64,000 bases of DNA from VRUE01 sp036376915 (GTDB lineage: Bacteria; Actinomycetota; Thermoleophilia; Solirubrobacterales; 70-9). Below the pieces are notes generated by a model, which made no database searches, was not told the origin of the DNA, and saw only the letters and a program-made list of their open reading frames with translations. The position numbers and the translations under genes were made by a program. Every line of letters begins with the position of its first letter. Within the stretch, counting starts at the first letter, position 1. The stretch spans positions 22,471 through 86,470 of the forward strand of contig DASUZK010000114.1 in assembly GCA_036376915.1 (NCBI GenBank). The letters run 5' to 3'. Shown here piece by piece: positions 25,476 through 33,799 of this stretch.

Positions 25476-26573
25476 ATGAGCTCCGACGTAATCCTCGTCA
25501 TCGTCGTCTGCACCGCGCTTGCCTTCGACTTCACCAACGGCTTCCACGACACCGCGAACGTCGTCGCGACCTCGATCTCGACCGGGGCCGCGCGCCCTCA
25601 GGCGGCAATCGCAATGGCCGCGCTGCTCAACTTCGCCGGTGCCTTCATCTCGATCTCGGTCGCGGCGACAGTTGCCAACGACGTCGTCAACTCCGGCGTG
25701 GTCACGCCGACGGTCGTCTTCGCCGGGCTGATCGGAGCGATCGCCTGGAATCTGATCACCTGGTCCTTCGGCCTCCCGTCGAGCTCCTCGCACGCGCTGA
25801 TCGGCGGCGTGGTCGGCTCAGCGGTGGCGGCCGCGGGCTTCGATGCGGTGATCGCCGACGGCTTGGTCGGCAAGGTGTTGATCCCGGCGGTGATCGCGCC
25901 GATCCTCGCCTTTACCGTCGCCGGGATAGCGATCGGGTTGGTCTACAGGGTCGTCGGCCGGCAGCGGCCAGGACTGGTGACGCGCGGCTTCCGCTACGGC
26001 CAGGTCGTCTCCGGCGGGTTGCTGGCGCTGGCCCACGGCACCAACGACGCACAGAAGACGATGGGTGTGATCACCCTGGCCCTGGTCGCCAACGGCACGC
26101 TGGGTGCGGATGCCGACCCCCCTCTCTGGGTGATCGTCTCCTCGGCGGCGGCGATCGCGCTCGGCACCTACAGCGGCGGCTGGCGGATCATCCGCACGAC
26201 CGGCACGCGGATCATCAAGATGGATGCGGCGCAGGGATTCTCGGCCCAGGGGGCCGGCGCCACGGTGATCCTCGCCTCTACCCATTTCGGCTTCCCGCTC
26301 TCGACCACCCACGTGATCAACGGCGGCATCATGGGCGCCGGCGCCGGCAAGCGGGTCTCGGCGGTGCGTTGGGGGGTCGCCGGCAACATCGTCACCGCCT
26401 GGCTGTTGACGTTGCCGGCCGCGGCGGCGATCGGCGCCCTCACCTATGGGGCGACCGCGATCTTCGGCAGCGGCGCCCTGGGCCCCGTCCTGGTCTCGCT
26501 GATGTCTCTCTCGCTGATCGTCGCGATCTTCTCCCGGCGCTCGCGCCGGGGCGCCCCCGTCCCGGCGAGCTGA
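25476..26573 (+). CDS. pit: inorganic phosphate transporter, PiT family, 365 aa
   Basis: This low-affinity phosphate/cation symporter has about ten helices. The duplicated PiT signature is visible: FDFTNGFHDTANVVATSIST near the N-terminus and LALAHGTNDAQKTMGVI in the second half, plus GLPSSSSHALIGG and FPLSTTHVINGGI. ATG 25476 aligns with family starts; the upstream open frame lies in the palindromic repeat. It works with the DUF47 protein upstream and complements Pst. Confidence 0.94.
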   Translation: MSSDVILVIVVCTALAFDFTNGFHDTANVVATSISTGAARPQAAIAMAALLNFAGAFISISVAATVANDVVNSGVVTPTVVFAGLIGAIAWNLITWSFGLPSSSSHALIGGVVGSAVAAAGFDAVIADGLVGKVLIPAVIAPILAFTVAGIAIGLVYRVVGRQRPGLVTRGFRYGQVVSGGLLALAHGTNDAQKTMGVITLALVANGTLGADADPPLWVIVSSAAAIALGTYSGGWRIIRTTGTRIIKMDAAQGFSAQGAGATVILASTHFGFPLSTTHVINGGIMGAGAGKRVSAVRWGVAGNIVTAWLLTLPAAAAIGALTYGATAIFGSGALGPVLVSLMSLSLIVAIFSRRSRRGAPVPAS

Positions 26574-26576
26574 GCG

Positions 26577-26816
26577 ATGACCGCGGTCGTCGTCGAGACC
26601 AAGGAGCTGTTGCAGACGGTGGTCGCGTCGCTGGTCGGAGGGGTGGGGATAACGGTCGTCTTCTCGGTGGCAATATGGGGAGTCGCCCGTTTCGCCGATC
26701 TCAGTCGCAACGAACGACCGCTGGCGGCGGGCGGGGCGGCGGTGCTCGCGGGCCTGGCCGTGCTGGTCACCCTGGCGGCCGTCGCCTTCGGCATCGTGGT
26801 GATGTCGAGCAAGTAG
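26577..26816 (+). CDS. small two-helix membrane protein, 79 aa
   Basis: Starting 4 nt after pit, it has two transmembrane helices (~13-37 and ~49-75) with a short charged loop FADLSRNERPLA. No family recognised. Close spacing suggests co-translation with pit, perhaps as an accessory subunit, but that is inference. Confidence 0.6.
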   Translation: MTAVVVETKELLQTVVASLVGGVGITVVFSVAIWGVARFADLSRNERPLAAGGAAVLAGLAVLVTLAAVAFGIVVMSSK

Positions 26817-26826
26817 GGCCGGCGCG

Positions 26827-26832
26827 TAGAAT
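26827..26832 (+). promoter_or_regulatory. -10 element TAGAAT of a leaderless gene
   Basis: TAGAAT stands exactly 6 nt before GTG 26839 with no room for an SD. It is the clearest example of the leaderless pattern in this window. Confidence 0.6.
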
Positions 26833-26838
26833 TTCCCC

Positions 26839-27189
26839 GTGCGTACCGTGCGCAACGTCGCGATCGTCCTGCTGCTGGCGCTGGTGGTCGCCTTCGCTCC
26901 CGCCGGCGGCAATGCCGCCGAAGCGATCCTCACCGCGATCACGATGGGCTTCTTGGCGGGGATCGCCTGGACGCTGTTCGTGCTCAGCCGCCAGAACCAG
27001 CTGACCCTGGCGACGCTCAGCGACGGTCGTCGGGCGCTGCTCTACGGGGCGCTGGGGATGATCGCCCTGCTGATCGCCGGTAGCGACGAGCTCTTCTCCA
27101 GTGGCGGCGGCACGCTCGCCTGGATCGTCCTTCTCGGCGCATCGGTCGCGGCGATCTGGCGCGTCTGGATCGACGCGAGCTCCTACTGA
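26839..27189 (+). CDS. membrane protein, 116 aa
   Basis: Three to four hydrophobic helices are visible (AIVLLLALVVAFAPAG, ILTAITMGFLAGIAWTLFVL, LLYGALGMIALLIAG, LAWIVLLGASVAAIW). No conserved motif is known to me. It is preceded by TAGAAT at 6 nt, so it has its own promoter despite lying behind the pit cluster. It may be independent of phosphate metabolism. Confidence 0.6.
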   Translation: MRTVRNVAIVLLLALVVAFAPAGGNAAEAILTAITMGFLAGIAWTLFVLSRQNQLTLATLSDGRRALLYGALGMIALLIAGSDELFSSGGGTLAWIVLLGASVAAIWRVWIDASSY

Positions 27190-27239
27190 ACGCACTGGGC
27201 GCGTGAGAAGTCACTGGTTCGCGCGGTTGAGCGCACCAC

Positions 27240-27620
27240 GTGTGCGCCCGGCCTTGCGACGGTCATGGCGTGTCGCCACGGACCGCCAGCAGTGCAGGCC
27301 ACAGGGAGGAGGGGACCGCCTCGGTCGAGCTGATCGCGGTGGTCCCGCTTCTGCTGCTGGCGGTTCTCGTGGCGGCGCAGCTCGGCCTCGTCGGCCACTC
27401 GCTGTGGTCGGCCAGCGTGGCCGCCCGGGCCGGCGCGCGTGCGGCGGTTGTCGGAGGCGATGCGATGACGGTGGCCCGAGACGCCCTGCCGCCGTCGCTG
27501 CAGGCCGGCTCCCGCGTCGCGGACTCGGGGGCCGTCTCGGTGCGGGTGCAGGTGCCGCGTTTGCTCCCCGGGCTGCCGCGATTGACCGTGAGAGCAGAGA
27601 GCGGGCTGGGCGATGGGTAG
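27240..27620 (+). CDS. TadE-like pseudopilin, 126 aa
   Basis: EEGTASVELIAVVPLLLLAVLVAAQLG is a TadE-type leader: a Glu-containing prepilin site before one long hydrophobic helix. The C-terminal part is beta-rich. Such minor pilins belong to Flp/Tad pilus machines. GTG 27270 is an alternative start that shortens the hydrophilic N-terminus. It overlaps the next TadE-like gene by 8 nt. No TadA/B/C gene is in view. Confidence 0.7.
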   Translation: MCARPCDGHGVSPRTASSAGHREEGTASVELIAVVPLLLLAVLVAAQLGLVGHSLWSASVAARAGARAAVVGGDAMTVARDALPPSLQAGSRVADSGAVSVRVQVPRLLPGLPRLTVRAESGLGDG

Positions 27621-27948
27621 AGAGAACGGGCAGGCGACGATCGAAGCGGTTGCCGCGGTCCCGTTCCTATTGCTTGCCGGGGTGGTCGCCCTGCAGTTGC
27701 TGCTCGCCGGTTATGCACTGACCCTCGCTGACGGCGCCGCCGAGGCGGGGGCGCTGGCGCTGGCCGCTGGGCGGCCGGCCGAGACCGCGGCCAAGGATGC
27801 CCTGCCGGGCTGGGCCGAGGGGGGCGTGGAGGTGACGGTGCGCGGGGGAGAGGTGGAGGTCCGGGTGCGACCGCCGTCGCCGTTGCCGGGGCTCGGGGAC
27901 CTGCTGGCGATGACGAGCTCCGCCTTCGCGAGGCCGGCGGGGCGATGA
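27613..27948 (+). CDS. TadE-like pseudopilin, 111 aa
   Basis: NGQATIEAVAAVPFLLLAGVVALQL again combines a pilin-like cleavage region with a hydrophobic helix. A short beta-rich remainder with VEVTVRGGEVEVRVR follows. Overlaps on both sides (8 nt and 4 nt) show a tight operon with the preceding pseudopilin and the following unknown gene. Confidence 0.7.
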   Translation: MGRENGQATIEAVAAVPFLLLAGVVALQLLLAGYALTLADGAAEAGALALAAGRPAETAAKDALPGWAEGGVEVTVRGGEVEVRVRPPSPLPGLGDLLAMTSSAFARPAGR

Positions 27949-28673
27949 GAGAGCGTGTGATCCTGGTTACGGCGGTCGGCAGCGCGAGCGGCTCGAAGGC
28001 CGCTGCGGCAGCGCTTGCCTGCGCAGGATCGGACCCCGACCGGCCAGGTCTCTTGATCGACGTCGGCGGCCGGCCGCCCCGCCCGACGCTGATCGCCTCG
28101 GCTGGGGCGCGCGAGCTGGAGGAGCGGCTCGCTGCTCACCTGCCGCAACTGCGGGCCGCCTCGCGCGGGCAGACCTGCCACCTTGCCGTCCCCGGTGAGC
28201 AGGGGACGCTCGAGTCGGTGCGGGCGGCGCTGCCCCTGGCCCGCGACTCGGTCGCCGCCGTCCACTTGCCGCCCGCGTGGTTGCAGCCCTTGCTGGCTGA
28301 GGAGAGTGTCCGGCCGAGCGGTGCGATCCTCCGTGCCGATCTCGCTGCCGGCCGCGCCCTGACCGCCCTTGCGGTCGCAGATCTGCTGGGCCGTGGCCTG
28401 CGGGTCAAGGTCCTGAAGCGGCCGCTCGGCTGGGTGCCCGCGCGCCGGGCGTTGTTCGGCGTTCTGCCAGGGGACACCCCGGGTGGTCTGCCCTCGTCCG
28501 TGCTCGATTCCCTTTTGGAAAGCGAAATTTCAGCGGCGCACGCGTGCTACAGTGGACACGATGACCCGGAAGCTGACCCAGAGGGAGCTGCGCAACAACA
28601 GCGGCGAGGTGATGAGGGCCCTGGATGCTGGCGAGGACTTCATCGTGACGCGAAACGGGAAGCCAGTCGGTGA
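27945..28673 (+). CDS. unknown protein with degenerate P-loop, 242 aa (C-terminus overlaps an antitoxin gene)
   Basis: The start VILVTAVGSASGSKAAAAALA followed by GLLIDVGG resembles the P-loop/first strands of MinD/CpaE-like ATPases, but the Walker lysine signature is incomplete. Because it follows two TadE genes, a CpaE-like pilus localisation role is conceivable. After about residue 203 the frame runs through the promoter and coding region of the 28561 antitoxin, with unrelated composition. That suggests the original C-terminus was replaced when the toxin-antitoxin module inserted. Confidence 0.55.
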   Translation: MRERVILVTAVGSASGSKAAAAALACAGSDPDRPGLLIDVGGRPPRPTLIASAGARELEERLAAHLPQLRAASRGQTCHLAVPGEQGTLESVRAALPLARDSVAAVHLPPAWLQPLLAEESVRPSGAILRADLAAGRALTALAVADLLGRGLRVKVLKRPLGWVPARRALFGVLPGDTPGGLPSSVLDSLLESEISAAHACYSGHDDPEADPEGAAQQQRRGDEGPGCWRGLHRDAKREASR

Positions 28674-28815
28674 GCTGCGTCCCTACAAGCCGCGTCAGTT
28701 CGTACCAAGGGACGTCCTCATCGAGGCGTTCAAAGGCGCCCCCAGCATCGATTACCAGGAGCTCCGCGAAGACATCGACCGCTACGTCGATCAGGACCCT
28801 ACGCCTCGCTACTGA
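28561..28815 (+). CDS. Phd/YefM-type antitoxin, 84 aa
   Basis: TQRELRNNSGEVMRALDAGEDFIVTRNGKPVGEL is the Phd-like DNA-binding/dimer domain; the C-terminal third should bind the toxin. ATG 28561 has TACAGT 7 nt upstream, so it is leaderless and self-promoted. An earlier in-frame start would lie in the preceding gene. It ends 1 nt before the PIN toxin start and would repress its own operon. Confidence 0.85.
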   Translation: MTRKLTQRELRNNSGEVMRALDAGEDFIVTRNGKPVGELRPYKPRQFVPRDVLIEAFKGAPSIDYQELREDIDRYVDQDPTPRY

Positions 28816-28816
28816 G

Positions 28817-29224
28817 TTGCCTTCCGATCGCGGACTGATCGATACCTCGGTCGCGGTCGACCTCGCAACCATCGATCGCATGAGTCTCCCCCCGGTGATG
28901 GCCGTCTCGGCGCTGTCACTTGCCGAGCTGGTCGCGGGCCCTCTCGAAGCCGACCATGAGTTGATGCGGGCACGTCGTCAGCAGCACTTGCAGTACCTGG
29001 AGGCAAGCCTGGAACCCCTTCCCTTCGACACCCGGTGCTCTCGGGCCTACGGGCCGGTTTACGCGGCGATCACCGCGGCGGGTCGCAAGCCCCGTGACGC
29101 CCGCGCGGTCGACCTGATGATCGCCGCCACGGCCCTGGCTCACGACCTGCCGCTGTGGACCCGCAACGCCAAGGATCTGCGCGGTCTCGAGGCTCTGATC
29201 GAGATCGTCGACGTCAGCGCCTGA
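28817..29224 (+). CDS. VapC-type PIN-domain toxin, 135 aa
   Basis: PIN ribonuclease acidic residues are present: GLIDTSVAVDL, LAELVAGP, AVDLMIAATA and TRNAKDL. VapC toxins cleave tRNA or rRNA when freed from antitoxin. The start TTG 28817, directly after the antitoxin stop, gives a normal-length domain; an upstream open frame overlaps the antitoxin in another frame. It is module 1 of four in this window. Confidence 0.88.
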   Translation: MPSDRGLIDTSVAVDLATIDRMSLPPVMAVSALSLAELVAGPLEADHELMRARRQQHLQYLEASLEPLPFDTRCSRAYGPVYAAITAAGRKPRDARAVDLMIAATALAHDLPLWTRNAKDLRGLEALIEIVDVSA

Positions 29225-29287
29225 GAGTTGGATCGCAAGGCGAATTTGCCAGGCTTTCCGGCGCTACTTCTGTACTAAGCTCGGGTT

Positions 29288-30529
29288 GTGTTCGGCATGG
29301 GAGGGAGAGCACGAGCGTCGTCTGGCGGCCTGCGCCTCGTCCTGCTTGCTCTCTTCGCCGCGGGCCTGCTGCTGATCCCGGCTGCCCAGGCTTCCGCGGA
29401 TGTCACGCTCACCATCGACATCGTCGGCGAAGGCCGGCTCGAATGCGAAGTCGAAACGGAAGAAGAAGAAGCCTTTGCCGAAGAATGCGAAGAGGGGGAC
29501 CACGTATATCCCGAAGGCGCCGAAGTGAGGATCTTCCCCGAAGAAGAATTTGGCTGGGAATTCGTCGAATTCTCCGGCGCCTGCGATCTGTCCCCCTGCG
29601 AACTGACCATGGACGAAGACCGTGAAGTCACCGCGATCTTCGCGCTCGAAGAATTCGCCCTGGAGATCGAGACCGACGGTGGGCCCGGCACCGGGACTGT
29701 CGAATGCGAACTCGAAGAAGGCCCGGGGCCCTGCGCGTCCGAATATCCCGGAGGCACCGAAATCAACCTGATCGCCGTGCCGGATCCCGGCTCCGAAGCC
29801 GTCGAATTCTCCGGTTCCTGCGAAGAATTCGGCCCCGAATGCGAATTGCTGATCGAAGAAGACAGCACCGTCATCGTCACCTTCGAGTTCGTCGGCCCCA
29901 GGCTCACGGTCAAAACGAACGGTGGCTCCGGCACGGGCACGGTCAAATGCGAAGTCGAAGGGGGGCCGCTCGAACCGTGCGCCGCCGCCTATCCGGAACT
30001 GACCGAACTGGTGCTGGTCGCGACGGCAAACCCGGGCTCTCAGTTCGCGGGCTGGTCCGCGCCCTGCGCCGGAGATCCATGCGAACTGCCGCCGCTGGAA
30101 GAAGACACGGTCGTCACCGCGACCTTCAACCTCGTGCCTTCCATCCCCGGTGGGGGAGGATCGGGGGGCGGCGGAGGTGCGGGTACCCCAGCTCCAGCCA
30201 CGACTCCACTCCCCGGCAAGCTGAGCGTCTCCGGTGCCGCGCTCTTCCAGGGCGGCAAGGCCGTGCTGAGGCTCTCGTGCAAGGGTCAGGGACCCTGCAA
30301 GGGCAGCCTGAAGCTGATCGCCAAGCTCAAGGTCGGCAAGGCCAAAGCCAAGAACGTCGAGATCGGCAAAGCGTCCTTCAATCTCGCCGCCGGAGCCTCG
30401 ACGACGCTCAAGGTCAAGCTTGCGGGCGCTGCCAAGAAAGTGCTGGGCAAGGCCAAGACCGTGAAGGCGACGGTCAGCGGCGCCGGCGTCATCAAGTCCG
30501 CGGTCACGATCAAGCCCACGGCCCGGTAG
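29288..30529 (+). CDS. secreted repeat protein with three InlB-B-type beta repeats, 413 aa
   Basis: A signal peptide (residues ~12-36) is followed by three ~75-residue repeats with the theme L-x-I-x(T/I)DGG-GTGTV-x-CE ... PC ... EF.G.C ... V.ATF, each with paired Cys. A Gly-rich linker follows, then a Lys-rich domain ending in KSAVTIKPTAR. It probably sits on the cell surface. Glu codons in the repeats are nearly all GAA, while neighbours use GAG. TAAGCT lies 6 nt before GTG 29288. Function unknown. Confidence 0.7.
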   Translation: MFGMGGRARASSGGLRLVLLALFAAGLLLIPAAQASADVTLTIDIVGEGRLECEVETEEEEAFAEECEEGDHVYPEGAEVRIFPEEEFGWEFVEFSGACDLSPCELTMDEDREVTAIFALEEFALEIETDGGPGTGTVECELEEGPGPCASEYPGGTEINLIAVPDPGSEAVEFSGSCEEFGPECELLIEEDSTVIVTFEFVGPRLTVKTNGGSGTGTVKCEVEGGPLEPCAAAYPELTELVLVATANPGSQFAGWSAPCAGDPCELPPLEEDTVVTATFNLVPSIPGGGGSGGGGGAGTPAPATTPLPGKLSVSGAALFQGGKAVLRLSCKGQGPCKGSLKLIAKLKVGKAKAKNVEIGKASFNLAAGASTTLKVKLAGAAKKVLGKAKTVKATVSGAGVIKSAVTIKPTAR

Positions 30530-30591
30530 GCCCGGGCTACCGCTGGCGGACCGAGCGCCGCCGCGCCCCCCGTTTTCGACAGAATCGCCGC

Positions 30592-31587
30592 ATGCTGACC
30601 GTCGCGGTAACCGGCCCCACCGGCGAGATCGGTCGCCCCCTGATCGCCGCCCTCGAGCGGGCGCCGGAGGTCGACCGCGTGATCGGGATGGCGCGGCGTC
30701 CCTTCGACCTCGCCGGCCACGGTTGGGAGAAGACCGAGTACCGGCGTGGGGACGTGCTCGACCGGGAGGCGGTGGAGAGCCTGGTCGAGGGGGTCGACGT
30801 CGTGGTCCACCTCGCCTTCGCGATCATGGCTGGGGACCGCGACAGCCGCGAGGTCAACCTGACCGGCTCGCGCAACGTCTTCGACGCCGCCGCGGCCGCC
30901 GGCGCCAAGCGCCTCGTCTACACCTCCTCGGTCGCGGCCTACGGCTTCCACCGCGGCATGCCCGAGTTGCTCAGCGAGGACGACCCGGTCAAGGGCACCT
31001 CGCGCCATCCCTACTCAGCCCATAAGGCCGAGGTCGAGGCGGTGCTGGACGAGGCGCTGACGGGCTCGGCCACGGACGCCTACGTGTTCCGGCCCTGCAT
31101 CGTCGCCGGGCCGGAAGCGACGCTGCTGCTCGACATGATCCCCCTGCTGGCGATCGGGCAGCGGATCCCGGGGCCGGTGCGCTGGGCCCTTGGCAGGGTT
31201 CCCGAGCTGCGGCCGGTGCTGCCCGACCCGGGCGTGCCGTTCCAGCTCGTCCATCACGACGACGTCGCCGCTGCCCTCTGCGCCGCCGCGATCGGTCACG
31301 GGCAGCCGGGTGTCTACAACCTCGCCGGGCCGGGGGAGATGACGATCACCGACCTTGCCCACGCGCTCGGCTGGCACGCGGTGCCGGCACCGCACCTCGC
31401 CGTCGGCGTCGCCGCCGAGGCGGTGGCCCTGATGCCCTTCCTGCCCGACGAGGCGGCCTGGATCGAGGCGGTTCGCCGGCCCGTGCTGATGGACACCGCC
31501 CGCGCACGCCGCCGGTTGCACTGGATGCCGCACTACGACGCGCGCGAGACGCTGAGGCAGACGATCGCCGCGGTTCGCTCGCGCTAG
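30592..31587 (+). CDS. NAD-dependent epimerase/dehydratase (extended SDR), 331 aa
   Basis: The Rossmann motif TGPTGEIG opens the protein. VVVHLAFAIM, YTSSVAAYGFH and the catalytic Tyr-x3-Lys in YSAHKAEVE place it in the extended SDR family. No sugar-nucleotide context is present, so its substrate is open. CAGAAT lies 6 nt before ATG 30592. Confidence 0.87.
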   Translation: MLTVAVTGPTGEIGRPLIAALERAPEVDRVIGMARRPFDLAGHGWEKTEYRRGDVLDREAVESLVEGVDVVVHLAFAIMAGDRDSREVNLTGSRNVFDAAAAAGAKRLVYTSSVAAYGFHRGMPELLSEDDPVKGTSRHPYSAHKAEVEAVLDEALTGSATDAYVFRPCIVAGPEATLLLDMIPLLAIGQRIPGPVRWALGRVPELRPVLPDPGVPFQLVHHDDVAAALCAAAIGHGQPGVYNLAGPGEMTITDLAHALGWHAVPAPHLAVGVAAEAVALMPFLPDEAAWIEAVRRPVLMDTARARRRLHWMPHYDARETLRQTIAAVRSR

Positions 31588-31596
31588 TTCTCCGTG

Positions 31597-32049
31597 CTAG
31601 GGCGCGGCGGCGTGCCAGGTGCCGACGTCTTTGAAGCCCTCGCCGTTCGCGTCGCCCGCTCTTTCGTCGCCGTCGAACGTGTAGAGAGGTCGGCCGCGGA
31701 AGGTCACCTGGCGCCGCCCGTTGTCGGGACGCTTGATCGTGCCGAGCTTCACCGGCCCGGTCGGCTTGACCCCGACCGCGACGTAGAGCGGGTGCCAGGC
31801 GGTCAGGCAGCCGCCCTTGCAGATGAACGTGCCTTTGGTCTCGGCGCTGAGGGTGTAGAGCGTGCGACCCGCCAGGGTCGTGAGGATCGTCTTGCCGAGC
31901 GTCGCGTTCTGCGCCTGCTTGGCGACGCGCTTGCTGGACGTGGCCCCCTGGGCGGGCATGGCGATGGCCAGGAAAGCGAGCGTGGCGATCGCGAGCGTCG
32001 CGACGCGAGTCCTGGGGCGAGAGAAGCGGGCAGTGGGCTGCTGTTGCAT
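31597..32049 (-). CDS. secreted protein with Lipoprotein_15-type repeats, 150 aa
   Basis: A signal peptide (~16-36) is followed by two copies of the G-R-x-LYT-x(F/L) ... D/E pattern: AGRTLYTLSAETKGTFICKG and RGRPLYTFDGDE. The end GFKDVGTWHAAAP is typical of COG4315 'YxFWYxxD' repeat proteins. These are exported and of unknown role. It is convergent with the epimerase gene (9-nt gap). Confidence 0.8.
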   Translation of the reverse strand: MQQQPTARFSRPRTRVATLAIATLAFLAIAMPAQGATSSKRVAKQAQNATLGKTILTTLAGRTLYTLSAETKGTFICKGGCLTAWHPLYVAVGVKPTGPVKLGTIKRPDNGRRQVTFRGRPLYTFDGDERAGDANGEGFKDVGTWHAAAP

Positions 32050-32183
32050 CGATCCTCCTCGGCTCGTTGGGTCGCACGCCAGCCCCGGCGGCGGAACCCT
32101 CAGGCAGTTAGGTCACGTTACCGACTCGGTTCCGCGCGATTTTGCGCACCACGGATGCGCCGTGGCTCGGCAGGGTCTGGGGC

Positions 32184-33536
32184 ATGGGTTGGAAGAACGG
32201 GGGCGGGCAGGCTCTGCCGCTGGCGCTGGGCGGATCGTTCGCCCTGATCGCGACGGCGCTGGCGCTGGTGGCGATCGCCGGGGCGGTGACCGGCAAGGGG
32301 CGAGCGCAGCGGGCGGCCGACCTGGCGGCGATCTCTGCCGCGCGCTCGATGCGCGACGACCTCCCGCGCCTGCTCTCGCCGCCGCGGATGCCCGACGGCA
32401 CACCAAGCTCGCGCCACCTGGCCAAGGCCGCATATCTGGCGCGTGCCCGGGCGGCAGCCCTGCTCGCCGGGCGAGCGAACGGCGTGGACGCGGAGCACCT
32501 TCGGGTCTCGTTCCCGGATGGCGACTCGTTCGCGCCGGTCCAGGCGAGGGCGGTCGTGCTCGCCGACGTCGACGTGGGACGCCGCCCGGCGCGCACCGAG
32601 GCATCCGCCGTCGCCGAAGCCGGCGCGCCGTCCTCCGGCTTCGGCGGGTCGTCGAGGATGGCGAGCGGTGGCGGCTACAGCGGTCCGCTGGTCGTCAGGC
32701 AGGGAGAGGGGATGAGGCCCGACGTCGCCGCCGCCCTCGACCGGATGGCGGCGGCCGCGGCGGGCGCCGGCATCGCGCTGGTCGTCAACTCCGGCTTTCG
32801 CTCCGACGCCGAACAGGCGGCGCTCTTCGCTGCCCATCCGGATCCGCGCTGGGTCGCGCCGCCCGGGCAGTCGCTGCACCGCTGCGCCACCGAGCTCGAC
32901 CTCGGGCCCGAAACCGCGTACGGCTGGCTGGCGTCCAACGCGAGCCGTTTCGGCTTCGTCCAACGCTACTCGTGGGAGTCCTGGCACTACGGCTTCGACG
33001 CCGGTCCGCCGCCCTGCTCAGCGGCCGGGAACGCCGTCGGGGCGACCGCGTCGCCAACGGCAGGCCGCGGGCCGGACGGAGCGCTTGCCGGTAGCGGTGG
33101 CCTGCCGTCCTTCGTCCCACCCGAGTTCCGGGCCCCGCTCCTCCGTGCCGCCACCCACTGGAACGTCTCCGCTGCCTTGCTTGCGGCGCAGCTGATGGCC
33201 GAGTCGAACTTCGACCCCTACGCGGGTTCCCCGGCCGGCGCCCAGGGCATCGCCCAGTTCATGCCGTCCACGGCGGCGGCCTATGGCCTCCGCAACCCCT
33301 ACGACCCCGAGGAAGCCATCGATGCCCAGGCCCACCTGATGTCCGACCTGCTGCGCCAGTTCGGCTCCCCCCAGCTCGCCCTCGCCGCCTACAACGCCGG
33401 CCCGGCCCCGGTCGAAGCCTGCGACTGCATCCCGGCTTATCCCGAGACCCAGGCCTACGTGACCCGCATCCTGGGGTTGCTCGGCGGCGCTGGCGCCCTG
33501 GCCGCGCCGACCTTCGAAGTGAGGCTCGTCGCATGA
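32184..33536 (+). CDS. TadG/TadE-like N-terminus fused to VanY-type peptidase and lytic transglycosylase domains, ~450 aa
   Basis: Residues 1-65 (from ATG 32184) hold a pseudopilin-like leader GGGQALPLALGGSFALIATALALVAI. Residues ~165-285 form a D-Ala-D-Ala carboxypeptidase (VanY/M15) domain: NSGFRSDAEQAALF, SLHRCATELDLG and WESWHYGF with the Zn ligands. Residues ~310-440 are an SLT lytic transglycosylase domain: AAQLMAESNFDPYA with catalytic Glu, GAQGIAQFMPSTAAAYG, AAYNAGP. It would cut both peptide and glycan of peptidoglycan. ATG 32142 is an alternative start. Confidence 0.85.
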   Translation: MGWKNGGGQALPLALGGSFALIATALALVAIAGAVTGKGRAQRAADLAAISAARSMRDDLPRLLSPPRMPDGTPSSRHLAKAAYLARARAAALLAGRANGVDAEHLRVSFPDGDSFAPVQARAVVLADVDVGRRPARTEASAVAEAGAPSSGFGGSSRMASGGGYSGPLVVRQGEGMRPDVAAALDRMAAAAAGAGIALVVNSGFRSDAEQAALFAAHPDPRWVAPPGQSLHRCATELDLGPETAYGWLASNASRFGFVQRYSWESWHYGFDAGPPPCSAAGNAVGATASPTAGRGPDGALAGSGGLPSFVPPEFRAPLLRAATHWNVSAALLAAQLMAESNFDPYAGSPAGAQGIAQFMPSTAAAYGLRNPYDPEEAIDAQAHLMSDLLRQFGSPQLALAAYNAGPAPVEACDCIPAYPETQAYVTRILGLLGGAGALAAPTFEVRLVA

Positions 33537-33559
33537 ACACCATGACCAGGAAAAGATCT

Positions 33560-33580
33560 ATACACCTCAAGGTGTATGAT
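33560..33580 (+). promoter_or_regulatory. operator/promoter of the second VapBC module
   Basis: The palindrome ATACACCT-CA-AGGTGTAT (33560-33577) overlaps the -10 element TATGAT (33575-33580), 6 nt before the antitoxin ATG. Antitoxin binding here would block RNA polymerase, fitting autoregulation. Confidence 0.65.
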
Positions 33581-33586
33581 GGTGCA

Positions 33587-33799
33587 ATGACGCGGACGAA
33601 CATCGAGATCGACGACGTGCTGATCGATCGCGCGATGCGCCTCTATCGCCTTCGCAGCAAACGAGAGGCTGTCGATCTGGCCCTGCGCAAGCTCGTTGGT
33701 GAGCCGATGGGCCGCGAGGAGATGCTCTCGGCCGAGGGCATGGGCTGGGGGGGCGACCTCGCTGAGATCCGTTCGCCAGAAGAGATTCCTGAGCTGTGA
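33587..33799 (+). CDS. VapB-type antitoxin, 70 aa
   Basis: TRTNIEIDDVLIDRAMRLYRLRSKREAVDLALRKLVG is the ribbon-helix-helix region of the VapB/DUF2191 group. The C-terminal tail (GWGGDLAEIRSPEEIPE) should wrap around the toxin. ATG 33587 is fixed by the promoter/operator just upstream; an earlier in-frame ATG (33533) would place the operator inside the gene. Confidence 0.85.
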   Translation: MTRTNIEIDDVLIDRAMRLYRLRSKREAVDLALRKLVGEPMGREEMLSAEGMGWGGDLAEIRSPEEIPEL

